The notes: generated by a model not told the origin, from the sequence alone. Counted from the stretch's first letter, positions 52,536 to 62,148 are shown. The stretch is 64,000 nucleotides of DNA from Aquimonas voraii (GCF_900101825.1 NZ_FNAG01000002.1:496001-560000); one strand, 5' to 3'. A program made the numbers and translations.

Positions 52536-53174
52536 TCAGAAGGTCTTGCCTTCATCCCAGGCCAGCACTTCCGACACCGCGAGACGCGGCTTGCGCGGCC
52601 AGTTGCCCTCGGCGGCGCGGCCCACCGCCAGGGTCAGCACGGGCACGTAGCGCTCGGGGATGTTGAAGGCGGCCTGCACACCGGCGCTGTCGAAGCCGAT
52701 CATCGGGCCGCTGGCGAAGCCCATGGCATCGGCCGCGAGCATCAGGTTCATGGCGGCGAAGCTGGCGCTGCGGATCACTTCGTCGCGCACCAGGCGCTCG
52801 TTCTGGTAGTCGCCGTAGAATCCGGCGGCGCCGTTGATGAACCAGTCGGCCACGCCCTGGTCGATGTGGCCTGCCTGCACCGCGCGCGCCATCAGGTCGG
52901 GCAGCTTCTCCTGGGCCTGGGTGTCGCCGAGGATGATGAAGGTGACGGCGGCGTCGCTCACCTTGGCCTGGTTCCAGCTGAGCGCCTTGAGCTTGGCCTT
53001 CTGCGCCGGGTCGATCACGGCGATGAAGCGGGTGTGCTGCAGGTTGAACGAGGAGGGGGCCTCCAGCGCGTAGGCCACGAGCGATTCGATCTCTTCGCGC
53101 GAGAGCACGTGGGTGGGATCGAAGGCGTTGGCGGAAACGCGGTGCTTGATGGAGTCGAGGGTGGTCGTGGCCAT
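52536..53174 (-). CDS. Nitroreductase family protein
   Basis: 212 residues. FMN-dependent nitroreductase fold: IKHRVSANAFDPTHVLSREE (R-x-S-x-R/N-x-F), ALEAPSSFNLQHTRFIAV (P-S-S-x-N-x-Q, FMN-binding), FAAMNLMLAADAMGFASGPM (central helix with A-x-x-x-G) and VLTLAVGRAAEGNWPRKPR (G-x-P/A...R-K-P-R). It probably reduces quinones or nitro compounds with NAD(P)H. It stands alone between the kinase and the HNH gene; no regulator adjacent. Confidence 0.92.
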   Translation of the reverse strand: MATTTLDSIKHRVSANAFDPTHVLSREEIESLVAYALEAPSSFNLQHTRFIAVIDPAQKAKLKALSWNQAKVSDAAVTFIILGDTQAQEKLPDLMARAVQAGHIDQGVADWFINGAAGFYGDYQNERLVRDEVIRSASFAAMNLMLAADAMGFASGPMIGFDSAGVQAAFNIPERYVPVLTLAVGRAAEGNWPRKPRLAVSEVLAWDEGKTF

Positions 53175-53425
53175 GCGGGTGTCCTGTGGGGTGGCAAAGG
53201 GCCGTGAAGCCTAGCCGCGTGGGCTTGAAGGCCGCGTTCATTCGATGGGGGGCGTGGCATCCAGCGCGATGACGCGCCGTCGGTGTCCGTCGTCCGGGGG
53301 GGCGGGCCTGCGACGATCGAGCGGGTCGATGCGTCAACCCGAGGGGTGCCGAGGTCCGCGTGCGCGATGGACTGCGTCTGGCTGTCCTTCGCGAAGGCTG
53401 TAGGCTGAAGCTCCAGGAGGTAGCC

Positions 53426-53794
53426 ATGAAAGCGATCGATTCCGCCAAGCTCGATGCCATTGTTGCCGCCGCGCATCGCAGCGCGCGCGAGCGCAACCTG
53501 GGTTATCGCGAGCAGGCGCTGAAGATGTACCCGTGGGTCTGCGGCCGCTGTGCGCGCGAGTTCAGCCACAGCAATCTGCGCGAGCTGACCGTGCACCACC
53601 GCAACCACAACCACCAGGACAACCCGCCAGACGGCTCGAACTGGGAGCTGCTCTGCCTGTACTGCCACGACAACGAGCACCAGCGGCAGATCGAGCTGGG
53701 CAACAGCATGGGGCTTGAGGAGCGGATCGAGCCGGCCACCTCCAACCCCTTTGCAGGGCTGGCGGATCTGCTCAAGGCCAAGTCCCCGCGCTGA
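53426..53794 (+). CDS. HNH nuclease family protein, YajD type
   Basis: 122 residues from ATG 53426, with AGGAGG 7 nt upstream. The YajD pattern is clear: CGRCAREFSHSNLRELTVHHRNHNH (first Cys pair and HH of the HNH motif), NWELLCLYCHDNEHQR (N, second Cys pair and H). Zinc-stabilised beta-beta-alpha metal fold. E. coli YajD has no firmly known function; the fold implies nucleic-acid cleavage. Stand-alone gene. Confidence 0.93.
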   Translation: MKAIDSAKLDAIVAAAHRSARERNLGYREQALKMYPWVCGRCAREFSHSNLRELTVHHRNHNHQDNPPDGSNWELLCLYCHDNEHQRQIELGNSMGLEERIEPATSNPFAGLADLLKAKSPR

Positions 53795-54311
53795 CTTCTT
53801 CTCTGAGGTCGTGCATCTGCTTCAAGTCTCTCTGGCTGCGCGGTGTCTTCGTGCCCGACGGAGAGCCACCGCTTGCCTGGGTCGGCGTTGGTCGCCTGGC
53901 TGGCGTCCAATCCTCAACAAGGCTGTGGATGTCTCGCGGGCCGCGTCGCCGACGCAGCGACGGAAACCTGTTGCAGCCGCGTTGAGTCGTCTCCCGGTCG
54001 GAGTGTTGGTGGGCTGAGGATGGCCGCGACGCGAACTTGGCCTTGTCCTTGATGGATGTTGAAGCAGGGCGCTGATCGCCGACGACAGTCCTCGGCGCGA
54101 AGCCGAATCGATCCTGCTGTGTGTCCGCATTCAAGGGCGGCGGAATGCTGGCCGATGCGTCGTTGGGGGCGCTGCCCTGCGCTCTCTTCAGAGCCTGGGC
54201 TCTGCCAGCGACCTGGGGCTTGCGCACTCCCGGTGTCTGCTGCTTGCATCCGCACTCACACGCGCTGGGGCACAGTGCCAGCGGCATCCCTCAATCCAGG
54301 AGTTCGTCCCC
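53795..54311. other. Gene-free stretch
   Basis: 517 nt in which no frame has protein-like composition and no strong hairpin is seen. It may contain decayed coding sequence; nothing identifiable. Confidence 0.55.
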
Positions 54312-54683
54312 ATGCTGCGTTCTCTCCTTGTGCTGGTGAGTCTTCTCGTCGCGGCCTCACCGGCGCGGGCGGAAGACGGTTTGAGCGGTGACTGGAGCGT
54401 CGATCTGGCCAGCGAGCCGGGAAAGGTCTACACCCAGCCCATGCAGCTGGAGTTGAAGGACGATGGCACGGTCGCGGGCAGCTTCTACAACAGCGCCATC
54501 GAGGCCGGGCGCTGGAAATTCGATCGCGGTCGCCTGTGTGCAAGCTTTCGCACCAGCGATGGAACGGGCCCCTATCACAGTGCGGTCTGCCTGGTGGACG
54601 ATCAGGCCGTGGGGCAGACCTGGGCGGAGCATCGCGATTTCCTGTTCAACTGGAACGCCGCGCGGGTGGCGGACGCGCCGTGA
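54312..54683 (+). CDS. Small exported protein of unknown function
   Basis: 123 residues from ATG 54312, AGGAG about 10 nt upstream. Signal peptide LRSLLVLVSLLVAASPARA with cleavage after ARA. The mature ~100 residues have LSGDWSVDLASEPG, MQLELKDDGTVAGSFYNSAIEAGRWKFDRGRL and two Cys (LCASF, AVCLV), in the style of lipocalin/META-like small beta-barrels ('G-x-W-x-x-D-L...G-x-V-x-G-x-F'). Not assigned to a family. It may be cotranscribed with the DUF4344 gene 57 nt downstream. Confidence 0.75.
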   Translation: MLRSLLVLVSLLVAASPARAEDGLSGDWSVDLASEPGKVYTQPMQLELKDDGTVAGSFYNSAIEAGRWKFDRGRLCASFRTSDGTGPYHSAVCLVDDQAVGQTWAEHRDFLFNWNAARVADAP

Positions 54684-54740
54684 ACCCTGCGGCGGTCGTC
54701 TTGTTGGGCACCTTCACCGATTGCGCTTGAGGAGCTGAGC

Positions 54741-55775
54741 ATGTCTCGATGGGCTTCCGCCGCGGCCGCGGTGCTACTCGCGCCGGGGCTTCTGGCCACC
54801 TTGGACGCCCGCGCCGAGGGCTTCCAGGTGCAGCCGCCGCAGGTCGAATCGCGTGTGCTGCGGGCGGAGGCCGAACGCCTGGGCCGCATGGCGCTGCTGG
54901 AGAATGCGGTCGCCGCCCTGAATGCCCAACTACGGTTGCCGCGCAACGTCTCGGTTCGCCTTGTCGAGTGTGGTGAGTCGAACGCCTACTACGACCCCGA
55001 GGCCTACGAGATCCAGATGTGTCTGGAGCTGATGGAGGACATGGCCGGCGTGCTCGATGGCCAGTTCGAGGACGAGTCGGTCGAGTCCGATGCGCTGACC
55101 GGCGCGTGGATGGGCACCTTGCTGCACGAGGTGGGCCACGCTCTGGTGCATGTGCTGGATCTGCCCATCACCGGTCGCGAGGAGGACGTGGTCGACCAGT
55201 TGTCCGCCTGGATGCTGATCAGCGCAGGCGACGCCGATGCGGTGCTGGGCTATGCGGCCACCTACTACACCGAGAGCGGCGAGGTGGGTGCGGCCGACTT
55301 TGCCGGGGTGCATGCCCTGAACGAACAGCGTTACTTCAATTTGCTGTGCTGGGCCTACGGCAGCGATCCCGAGGCCGCGGAAGAGCTCACGGCGTCCTGG
55401 GAGCTGCCCTCCGAACGCGCCGAACTGTGTGCGGATGAGTACGCGCAGATGGATCGCGCCTGGAGTCGGCTGCTGGGGCCGCATCTGCGGCAGCCGATGT
55501 CCCAGCTGGCGCTGGCGCGGCCCGGTGCCGTGGGCATCCTGTTCGGCGAGGGTGGTGATGTCGAGGCGTCCGCATCCGCGATCGAGCCGGGCGACTCCAG
55601 CGGGACAGCGAGCACCGGCGGCAAGGACTTTGCGGACGAGGTGTCACGTTCGGCACCCACGGGCAAGGGCGAACCGGACAGCCTCGGCAAGCTGCAGAAG
55701 ATCAACGACGATCTGCCCCCGGCGCGCGGTGAAGGTGCCCGGCGCGGCATCAATTCGCGCGACGAGGAGGGCTGA
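54741..55775 (+). CDS. DUF4344 family putative metallopeptidase, exported
   Basis: 344 residues from ATG 54741, GAGGAGC upstream. Signal peptide (ASAAAAVLLAPGLLATLDARA). Zinc motif LLHEVGHALVHVLDLP has HExxH (H-E-V-G-H), followed by ITGREEDVVDQLSAWML with the third acidic ligand expected in EED-x-x-x-D, the DUF4344 arrangement. Upstream N-x-x-Y-Y-x-P-E-x-x-E-I-x-x-C (SNAYYDPEAYEIQMC) and WELPSERAELCADEYAQM are also family features. The last ~85 residues are Ser/Gly/Asp-rich and probably disordered. Likely periplasmic or secreted; substrate unknown. Confidence 0.9.
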   Translation: MSRWASAAAAVLLAPGLLATLDARAEGFQVQPPQVESRVLRAEAERLGRMALLENAVAALNAQLRLPRNVSVRLVECGESNAYYDPEAYEIQMCLELMEDMAGVLDGQFEDESVESDALTGAWMGTLLHEVGHALVHVLDLPITGREEDVVDQLSAWMLISAGDADAVLGYAATYYTESGEVGAADFAGVHALNEQRYFNLLCWAYGSDPEAAEELTASWELPSERAELCADEYAQMDRAWSRLLGPHLRQPMSQLALARPGAVGILFGEGGDVEASASAIEPGDSSGTASTGGKDFADEVSRSAPTGKGEPDSLGKLQKINDDLPPARGEGARRGINSRDEEG

Positions 55776-56405
55776 GCCGCTTCGCGGTGTCTGCCGACTG
55801 CACTCGTCTGCCAGCGTGGGACCGCCCGGTTCTGGTGTCCGCGCGGGTCGCGCCAGCGCCGCGCCCGTGTGCGACGTGTCGGCCGTGCCGGTACAGATCG
55901 CCTATGTGGTAGAGCCGGTCTATGCCGCGTCGCGCGGGTGCACGCGCTCAGGGTCGACCGCCCGTACCGCCAGACCGAGCCGAAGGTGGTGGAGCTGGCC
56001 GATCATGTTGGCAGCCGTGAACGGCGGGTCAGCGCTTCATTTGCTGCAGGCTCGGCGCGCCGCCCTTCGACCAGTGGGGCCGCCGCTGTCGCATCGCCTG
56101 CGCGGCGGGTCGCTGGCGGGCGCAGGCTTCCGCTTCGGTCTTCCCCGCTTGATCAGGGCGTCGCGCAGCTGCGGAAATCGGCTGGCCAACTCCGCCGGGG
56201 CTGCGCTTTGGACGCTGGGCCGGCCTCGCTTCCGCCGCCGCCTTGAGCCTTGCGTGAGGCGCCTTTTGCATTCGTTTGCAGTTCTGGGGTGGTTGGTGGC
56301 TTGTCGCGTTCGCGCGAGACGCCTTGTGCACGCATACTCCGCCAACGCCTGAAAGCGGATGAATGCGCCACACCGCGCGCTCGGGTGGACTCAATGGGAG
56401 ATCGC
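55776..56405. other. Gene-free stretch, possibly decayed
   Basis: 630 nt with no acceptable start, ribosome-binding site or recognisable protein in any frame. Short stretches with smooth reading (around 55860-56020) hint at remnants but I cannot name them. No tandem repeat or strong hairpin noticed. Confidence 0.55.
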
Positions 56406-56876
56406 ATGCAACGGCGCGCGCGCAGGCAGCGGGCCTTCACTCTGGTGGAGTTGTTGATCACGATCGTGGTCGTGGCGGCGCTGGCCATGCTCGCGGTGCC
56501 CGCTTACCAGCGGGCGGTCGAGCGCGCCTATGTGGCGCAGGCGGTTCGCGACATCGGCGAGATCGCGATGGCGCTGGAGCGCCGGCGTACCACCTCGGGC
56601 TCCTATCCCGCCAGCCTTGGCGAGCTGAGCGACTCGCTCCCGCAGCTTGATCCCTGGAAGCGTCCGTACCGCTACCTTCCCATCGACGTGGTGCCGCGCC
56701 CGCCCACAGGTGCGGTACGTCGCGACAAGAACCTCAACCCCTTGAACCGCGATTTCGACCTCTACAGCGTTGGCAAGGATGGCCGAACCCAGACCCAGCT
56801 GACCGGCGCGCGCGCGCGCGATGACATCGTCCGGGCTGGCAATGGCAGCTTTATCGGCAAGGCCGAGGATCACTGA
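56406..56876 (+). CDS. Type II secretion GspG-like pseudopilin / type IV pilin-like protein
   Basis: 156 residues from ATG 56406 with GGGAG 5 nt upstream. A basic leader (MQRRARRQRA) precedes the prepilin motif FTLVELLITIVVVAALAMLAVPAYQ, with the conserved Glu at +5. The globular part has AQAVRDIGEIAMALERRRTTSG-YP and LPQLDPWKRPYRYLP, the DPW-x-x-P-Y-x-Y motif of GspG-type pseudopilins. No other secretion or pilus genes are close. The GGDEF-EAL gene starts 3 nt later, so the two are one transcript; this may link surface fibres or secretion to c-di-GMP. Confidence 0.88.
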   Translation: MQRRARRQRAFTLVELLITIVVVAALAMLAVPAYQRAVERAYVAQAVRDIGEIAMALERRRTTSGSYPASLGELSDSLPQLDPWKRPYRYLPIDVVPRPPTGAVRRDKNLNPLNRDFDLYSVGKDGRTQTQLTGARARDDIVRAGNGSFIGKAEDH

Positions 56877-56879
56877 CCC

Positions 56880-59588
56880 TTGCTCGAACCCCATCTCAGA
56901 AGTCCGGTTGGCCGACGGCTGTTCATCCGCTTCCTGCTGGCGGCGCTACTGCCACTCGCGGGCGTCGCCCTGTATGCCTACATCCAGGTCGGCAATACCC
57001 TCACGGCGGCGGCGCACCATCGTCTGATGCTGGACAGCAAGGCCTATGGCATGAGCCTCGTGGAGAGCCTGAACCGGCATGCCTCGGAGTTCCAGCAGGC
57101 CGTGCAGGAGGGCGGGCTCGACCCTGTCCCGGAGCTCGCGGGCTTCGCGTCGATCGAATGGGCCGAGAAGTCCGCTGGACCTGAGCTCGGGCAGACGGGC
57201 GTTTCCCTCGCGCTGCGCCCAGGCACGGCCCCCGAACTGAGATTCTGGTCAGGCGTGCAGTCGACGCTCTGGATCGGCCGACTCGACGCTGATGGGTTCT
57301 GGTCCAAGGACTCGCGGCCCGAGCACGCCTGCGTGTTCTCACTTCAGGGTGAAGCGCTCTACTGCACGCGCCGGCTCGCCGAGGCCGGGGTGCCCGCGAT
57401 TCCGGTTGCCGCCAGCGACCACAACGCCAGCGTTGGCGAGATCCAGATCGGCGGCGAAGCCTTCCTGCTGGGATTCTGGCGAGCGCGTTTTCTGCCGGCA
57501 CTCGACAGCCCGGGCTTCGTGGTGATGGTGGCCACGCCCAAGTCGACAGAACTCGCCTCGCTGGCCACCTACAGGCTGGTTTTTGCAGCCGTGGTGCTGC
57601 TGGCGATCGCGCTGGCGGTCGGCCTTTCCAACAGCCAGATCCGCCAGCAGATCGCTCCGCTCCTCAAGCTGCAGGCGAGCACCAAGCGCTTGTCCGCCGG
57701 GCAGCTTGGCGCACGCTCGGAGGTGCGCGGCGACGATGAGTTCGGCGAACTGGGGCGGGCCTTCGACCTGATGGCGATGCGGCTTGAGCAGAAGTTCGAG
57801 GTGCTCGGGCTGTTGTCGGCGCTGGATCGCGCCGTACTCGATTCGGCGAGCAGGGAGACGGTCGCCCACACGGTGCTGTCCGGTCTGTCGCAGGTGTTGC
57901 CGGACGCCCACGCAGGGGGGCTCATGCTGCAACCGGATGGATCCGCGGAGCTGTTGTGCCAGCAGAGGGGCGAATCGCGTGAGGCCTCCGGGTCGCGCAT
58001 CCGCGTGGATCGTCATTGCATTTCGGATCTTCCGAGCGGCAGTGCTTGCCACGAGATTCCTGCCTCGGCGCTGCCCGCGGAGGCGCTGCAAGCCCTGTGC
58101 GGGAGTTCGCCTGCCTGTCTGCTCCTGTTTCCGGTGCTTCTGAACCGCAAGCTGGACAGCGCGCTTCTGATGGGGTTCGCCTCTCGGCCCGGGAATTTCG
58201 ACGAGATCATGCAGCTCGGGCGTTCGCTCGCCGACCGCATGGCGCTCTCGGCGGCGAACATCGAGCGCGAGCGTCGTCTCTACCAGCAGGCCCACCACGA
58301 CGCTCTGACGGGTTTGCCGAATCGCATGCTGCTGCTGGAGCGTCTGCAGCAGGCCATCGGCCATGCAGCCCGCAACGGCCGCGCGCTCGCCGTGCTGTTC
58401 CTGGACATCGACCGCTTCAAGCAGATCAACGACACCCTGGGGCACGCGGAGGGTGACCTGCTGCTGATGGAGTTCGGGGCGCGGTTGAGCCGTCAGGTCC
58501 GCGCTGAGGCAACGGTCGCCCGACTCGGCGGAGACGAGTTCGTGATCGTCATCGCCGACCTCGCCGCCGATACCGCCTTCGCGGCGGTCGATCGGATCGC
58601 GCGCGATCTGCAATCTGAGCTGGACTCGCCGTTCCAGCTGGGGCTGCAGTCCGTGGTTGTCTCGGCCAGCCTTGGCATCGCCCTCTATCCGGACAATGCG
58701 GCCACGCCTGCGGATCTGCTGAGGATGGCCGATGAAGCGATGTACGACTCGAAGCGCCGCGTTCGCGGCGGCTACGGCTTCTATACGAGCAACATCACGG
58801 CGGCCACGCGCGACCGCTTCGAACTGACCCAGGAACTGCGCGAGGCCATTCAGCGCAACGAGTTCCTGCTCCATTTCCAGCCCAAGGTGGATGCACGAAC
58901 AGGCGCTCTGGTTGGCGCCGAGGCCCTGTTGCGCTGGCAGTCACCGCAGCGCGGGATGGTGCTGCCGGGGAGATTCGTGCATCTGCTCGACGAGATGGGC
59001 CTTGCCACCTGGCTCGGAGAATGGGTGCTGGGGCAGGCCTGTGCCCAGATGAAGCAGTGGGATGCGCAGGGCTTTCCGCCCTTCCGCGTTTCGATCAACT
59101 TCTCGCCGATCCAGTTCGAACGTACGCCGGTGGTGGTTCGCGTGCGTGAGGCCCTTGAGCGCCACGGCTTGTCGCCAGAGCGGATCGAGATCGAGATTCT
59201 CGAATCCATGGCGGTCAACCAGTCGCGCGAGGTGCGTGACAACCTCAGTGGACTCAGAGCCTTGGGGGTGCGCATTGCGCTCGATGATTTCGGCACCGGC
59301 TTCTCCTCGCTGGTGCACCTGACCGAGGTGCCGGCCGATGTCCTGAAGCTGGATCGCGTTTTCACGCTCGCCCTGTGCGCAGATCTGCGCCAGCGCGAGA
59401 TCGTGCGCTCCATCCTCGATATCGCCCGAGTGATGCAGTTGGAGGTGGTGGCCGAGGGCGTCGAGACTGAAGTCCAGCGGAACCTGCTGCCGGAACTCGG
59501 GTGCCATGTGCTGCAGGGTTACCTGATCGGTCAGCCCGTCGCGCCGGAGAACTTCGCCCAGCGTTGGCTGCGGCGCCTCGCGCGGTAG
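56880..59588 (+). CDS. HAMP-GGDEF-EAL cyclic-di-GMP protein
   Basis: 902 residues from a TTG at 56880, 3 nt after the pseudopilin stop; no ATG or GTG lies near the true N-terminus. Two helices (LFIRFLLAALLPLAGVALYAY and LVFAAVVLLAIALAVGL, ~residues 234-250) bracket a ~190-residue periplasmic sensor. A HAMP segment (LLKLQASTKRLSAGQLGARS), a GAF-like region, a GGDEF domain with intact RLGGDEFVIV and DALTGLPNR, and an EAL domain with GAEALLRW, FSPIQFE, IEILESMA, DDFGTGFSSL and AEGVET follow. Both active-site motifs look complete, so the protein may make and degrade c-di-GMP or use one domain as sensor. Confidence 0.93.
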   Translation: MLEPHLRSPVGRRLFIRFLLAALLPLAGVALYAYIQVGNTLTAAAHHRLMLDSKAYGMSLVESLNRHASEFQQAVQEGGLDPVPELAGFASIEWAEKSAGPELGQTGVSLALRPGTAPELRFWSGVQSTLWIGRLDADGFWSKDSRPEHACVFSLQGEALYCTRRLAEAGVPAIPVAASDHNASVGEIQIGGEAFLLGFWRARFLPALDSPGFVVMVATPKSTELASLATYRLVFAAVVLLAIALAVGLSNSQIRQQIAPLLKLQASTKRLSAGQLGARSEVRGDDEFGELGRAFDLMAMRLEQKFEVLGLLSALDRAVLDSASRETVAHTVLSGLSQVLPDAHAGGLMLQPDGSAELLCQQRGESREASGSRIRVDRHCISDLPSGSACHEIPASALPAEALQALCGSSPACLLLFPVLLNRKLDSALLMGFASRPGNFDEIMQLGRSLADRMALSAANIERERRLYQQAHHDALTGLPNRMLLLERLQQAIGHAARNGRALAVLFLDIDRFKQINDTLGHAEGDLLLMEFGARLSRQVRAEATVARLGGDEFVIVIADLAADTAFAAVDRIARDLQSELDSPFQLGLQSVVVSASLGIALYPDNAATPADLLRMADEAMYDSKRRVRGGYGFYTSNITAATRDRFELTQELREAIQRNEFLLHFQPKVDARTGALVGAEALLRWQSPQRGMVLPGRFVHLLDEMGLATWLGEWVLGQACAQMKQWDAQGFPPFRVSINFSPIQFERTPVVVRVREALERHGLSPERIEIEILESMAVNQSREVRDNLSGLRALGVRIALDDFGTGFSSLVHLTEVPADVLKLDRVFTLALCADLRQREIVRSILDIARVMQLEVVAEGVETEVQRNLLPELGCHVLQGYLIGQPVAPENFAQRWLRRLAR

Positions 59589-59867
59589 CGCTGCAGCCCT
59601 GCTGCCACCTCCGCCGCATCGAGCTTCAATGGCCGGTGTGCGCAGTCGCGCGCGCAAGGGCTTGGACGCAGCGCGAAATTGCCGCGGACCGCGCTCACCT
59701 GTCTCCACCCGAACAGAGACATGGAGGGCAGGGTGCGGTCCCTTCGACCTGGCGGGTGCCCGCGATTCCGATAGCGGGTCCGGTCCGGATGGAACGCCCA
59801 GTGGCCTTCTGCTGTCGGCCCGGTAGCATCGCCTCGGATGCGTTCCTTGCGCCGTACGTCCGGAGCA

Positions 59868-60464
59868 TCAAGCAGCGCGGTCGAGCTCGTAGTGGATCAG
59901 CACCACGCACTGTGAGGCGAACAGCATCCTCGGGCCCAGTGAGAGCTTCTCTGCGCCCAGGCGCTCCAGACCGCGGATCGCGTTCTTGGGCATCGGGATG
60001 TGGTCGGTCAGCAGGAAGCAGGGCTTGCCGCTGAAGGCCTGCTCGCGGATTGGCCTGCCCTTGCGATCCATCATGTACAGGGTGTGGTCTTCGGCCAGTC
60101 GCTGCACCAGTCGCTCGAAGCTGGTGGTGGCCACTTCGAGGCCGGGCTCGACGCTGCGGGTCTCGTCCTTGCCCATGCCGATGGACGCATCGAGGGCCTT
60201 GGCAATCCGCGCCAGCAGGCGGCGCTCGTCGAAGCCGCCGAGGTCCTGCAGTGCGTTTGATTCGAAGCGCAGCGTGCGCGAGTAGTCGCGCGTGCTTTCC
60301 AGCACAAGGTAGACCACGACATCCTCGCGGTGCGACTGCGCGACGAAGATCGCGTTCATCAGTGCATGCGCAAGGATCTCGGTGTGCGCCTCACGGCCGA
60401 CGTTGGCCAGCAGGGCCTGGCTGTCGGTGGGTGCGGCGCGGGCTCTCAACACAAAGGTACGCAT
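59868..60464 (-). CDS. trmY: Bacterial TrmY-like tRNA pseudouridine N1-methyltransferase
   Basis: 198 residues from ATG 60464. The sequence MRTFVLRARAAPTDSQALL, EILAHALMNAIFVAQSHREDV, VVYLVLESTRDYSRTLRFES, FERLVQRLAEDHTLYMMD and KPCFLLTDHIPMPKNAIRGL follows the TrmY (DUF358) SPOUT family, which in archaea methylates N1 of pseudouridine-54 in tRNA. Bacterial members exist in some gammaproteobacteria, but their substrate is not established, and bacteria normally carry ribothymidine at position 54. The gene lies 28 nt after the M28 peptidase gene on the same strand, so it is probably cotranscribed. Confidence 0.88.
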   Translation of the reverse strand: MRTFVLRARAAPTDSQALLANVGREAHTEILAHALMNAIFVAQSHREDVVVYLVLESTRDYSRTLRFESNALQDLGGFDERRLLARIAKALDASIGMGKDETRSVEPGLEVATTSFERLVQRLAEDHTLYMMDRKGRPIREQAFSGKPCFLLTDHIPMPKNAIRGLERLGAEKLSLGPRMLFASQCVVLIHYELDRAA

Positions 60465-60492
60465 GCGGCGGTTTCCGGAATGACGGGCCGCC

Positions 60493-62148
60493 TCAGCGCG
60501 AGGCGCGCAGCGCGTCGGTCTTGGTGCGCTCGGCGGCGAACTCGCTGTCGGCATCCCACTGCGGCCAGTCGGCGCTGCGGGCGATCGATTCGACCAGCCG
60601 GTACACCGTCTGGGTGTCGCGCGTCGGGCCGCGCATGTCCCAGCTGTCGTCATACTCGTCGGCGGGCTGGTGGTAGCGCTCGGCGAAGTACTTGGCGCGC
60701 GCGGCCTTGCCCGCTTCGATGCCGCCGTCCAGCAGATCCGTGCCGGGGCCCAGGGTGAGCGCGGGCACGCCGGCCTGGGCGAAGGCGAAGTGGTCGGCGC
60801 GGTAGAACAGTCCGGCCTCCAAGTTCTCGTCCAGCGAGCGGGTGCGCCCGTCGATGGCGGCGGCGGCCTCAAGACTCCGCTCCAGCGAGACCTTGCCCAG
60901 CCCCCAGGAGGAGATGTCGCGGGTCGGCCCGTCCGGGCTCCACATCTCGATGTTGATGACCGCGGCCGTGGTGGCCAGCGGTCGCAGCGGGTTGGCAACG
61001 TAGTACTTGGCGCCAAGCAGGCCGTTCTCCTCGGCCGTGGGCGCGAAGAACAGCAGGCTGCGCTGCGGCCGCTCGCCGGCGGCGAACACGCGTGCGAGTT
61101 CGATCATCGAGGCCAGCGCGGTGGCGTTGTCGACGGCGCCGTTGATGATGTTGTCGCCGCTGGCGTCGGCATTCGGCGTGATCCCGAAGTGGTCCCAGTG
61201 GCCGGAGACGACCACGGTCTCATCGGCGCGCCCCTCGCCCGGCAGCAGGCCGAGCACGTTGCGGCTGACGATGCGGCTGTGCTGCACATCGAAGGCGATG
61301 CTGAGCGAGGCGCCTTCCAGCGCGTGGGCCTTGAAGCCCGGCTGCTGGGCAGCGCGCTTTGCGGCCTCGAAATCAAGGCCCGCGGCGGTAAACAGACGCT
61401 CGGCCGCGGCGCGCTGCATCCAGCCGCGCATCTTCAGGTGATGGGTGTCGGCGTCGTCGCGGACGATGTCGAGCTGCGGCCCGTTGCGGCCGTTGCGCAC
61501 GGTGGCCCAGGGATAGGCCGCGGGGGCGTCCTCGTGGACGATCAGCACGCCGGCGGCGCCGCGCCGCGCGGCTTCTTCGTACTTGTAGGTCCAGCGGCCG
61601 TAGTAGGTCATCGCGCGTCCGCCGAAGCGGCCTTCGCCGCTCTCGAAATCCGGGTCGTTGACCAGCACCACCAGCAGCTTGCCGCGCACATCCAGATCGC
61701 CGAAATCGTCCCAGTCGAGTTCGGGGGCATGCACGCCGTAGCCCGCGAAGACCAGCGGTACGCGCTGCAGGTCGACGCGCTCGGCCGGGTGCAGGCTCTC
61801 GACCGCGATGTCCTCGCTGTTCACCAGTGGCTGGGTGGTCTCGCCAAGCTCGAACTGCGCGTGTACGGGGCCTTTGATCTCGCTGCGCACCAAGGTGACG
61901 CGCTGGGTCCAGCCGCCGTCCTCTCCGCCCGGCTCCAGGCCCGCACGCTCGAACTGCTCGGCCAGGTAGGCCACCGTTCTGTCTTCGCCAGGCGTGGCTG
62001 GCGCGCGGCCCTCGAACGCATCGGATGCCAGCACGCGGATGTGCTCGGCCAGCGCATCCGGTTTTATGCCGATGCCCGGCAAAGGCTGCGCGTGGAGGGC
62101 GCTGGCGCTGAACAGGCAGAGCAGGAGGGCTGGTGTGCAGGCGCGCAT
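60493..62148 (-). CDS. Exported M28 family metallopeptidase with PA domain
   Basis: 551 residues from ATG 62148. Signal peptide ACTPALLLCLFSASALHA. A PA domain (about residues 125-260, VPLVFAGYGVHAPELDWDDF and AARRGAAGVLIVHE) is inserted before the catalytic part. Zinc-ligand motifs of M28: VVSGHWDHFG (H317, D319), NGAVDNATA (D340), APTAEENGLLG (E373-E374), and later FYRADHFAFAQAGVPALTLG with the final His. Likely an aminopeptidase acting in the periplasm or outside. The TrmY-like gene follows 28 nt downstream. Confidence 0.93.
   Translation of the reverse strand: MRACTPALLLCLFSASALHAQPLPGIGIKPDALAEHIRVLASDAFEGRAPATPGEDRTVAYLAEQFERAGLEPGGEDGGWTQRVTLVRSEIKGPVHAQFELGETTQPLVNSEDIAVESLHPAERVDLQRVPLVFAGYGVHAPELDWDDFGDLDVRGKLLVVLVNDPDFESGEGRFGGRAMTYYGRWTYKYEEAARRGAAGVLIVHEDAPAAYPWATVRNGRNGPQLDIVRDDADTHHLKMRGWMQRAAAERLFTAAGLDFEAAKRAAQQPGFKAHALEGASLSIAFDVQHSRIVSRNVLGLLPGEGRADETVVVSGHWDHFGITPNADASGDNIINGAVDNATALASMIELARVFAAGERPQRSLLFFAPTAEENGLLGAKYYVANPLRPLATTAAVINIEMWSPDGPTRDISSWGLGKVSLERSLEAAAAIDGRTRSLDENLEAGLFYRADHFAFAQAGVPALTLGPGTDLLDGGIEAGKAARAKYFAERYHQPADEYDDSWDMRGPTRDTQTVYRLVESIARSADWPQWDADSEFAAERTKTDALRASR

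Noticed and set aside
55776-56405. A possible gene on either strand in the 630-nt gap
   Set aside because: No frame had a ribosome-binding site, a believable start and protein-like composition together; left as non-coding or decayed.
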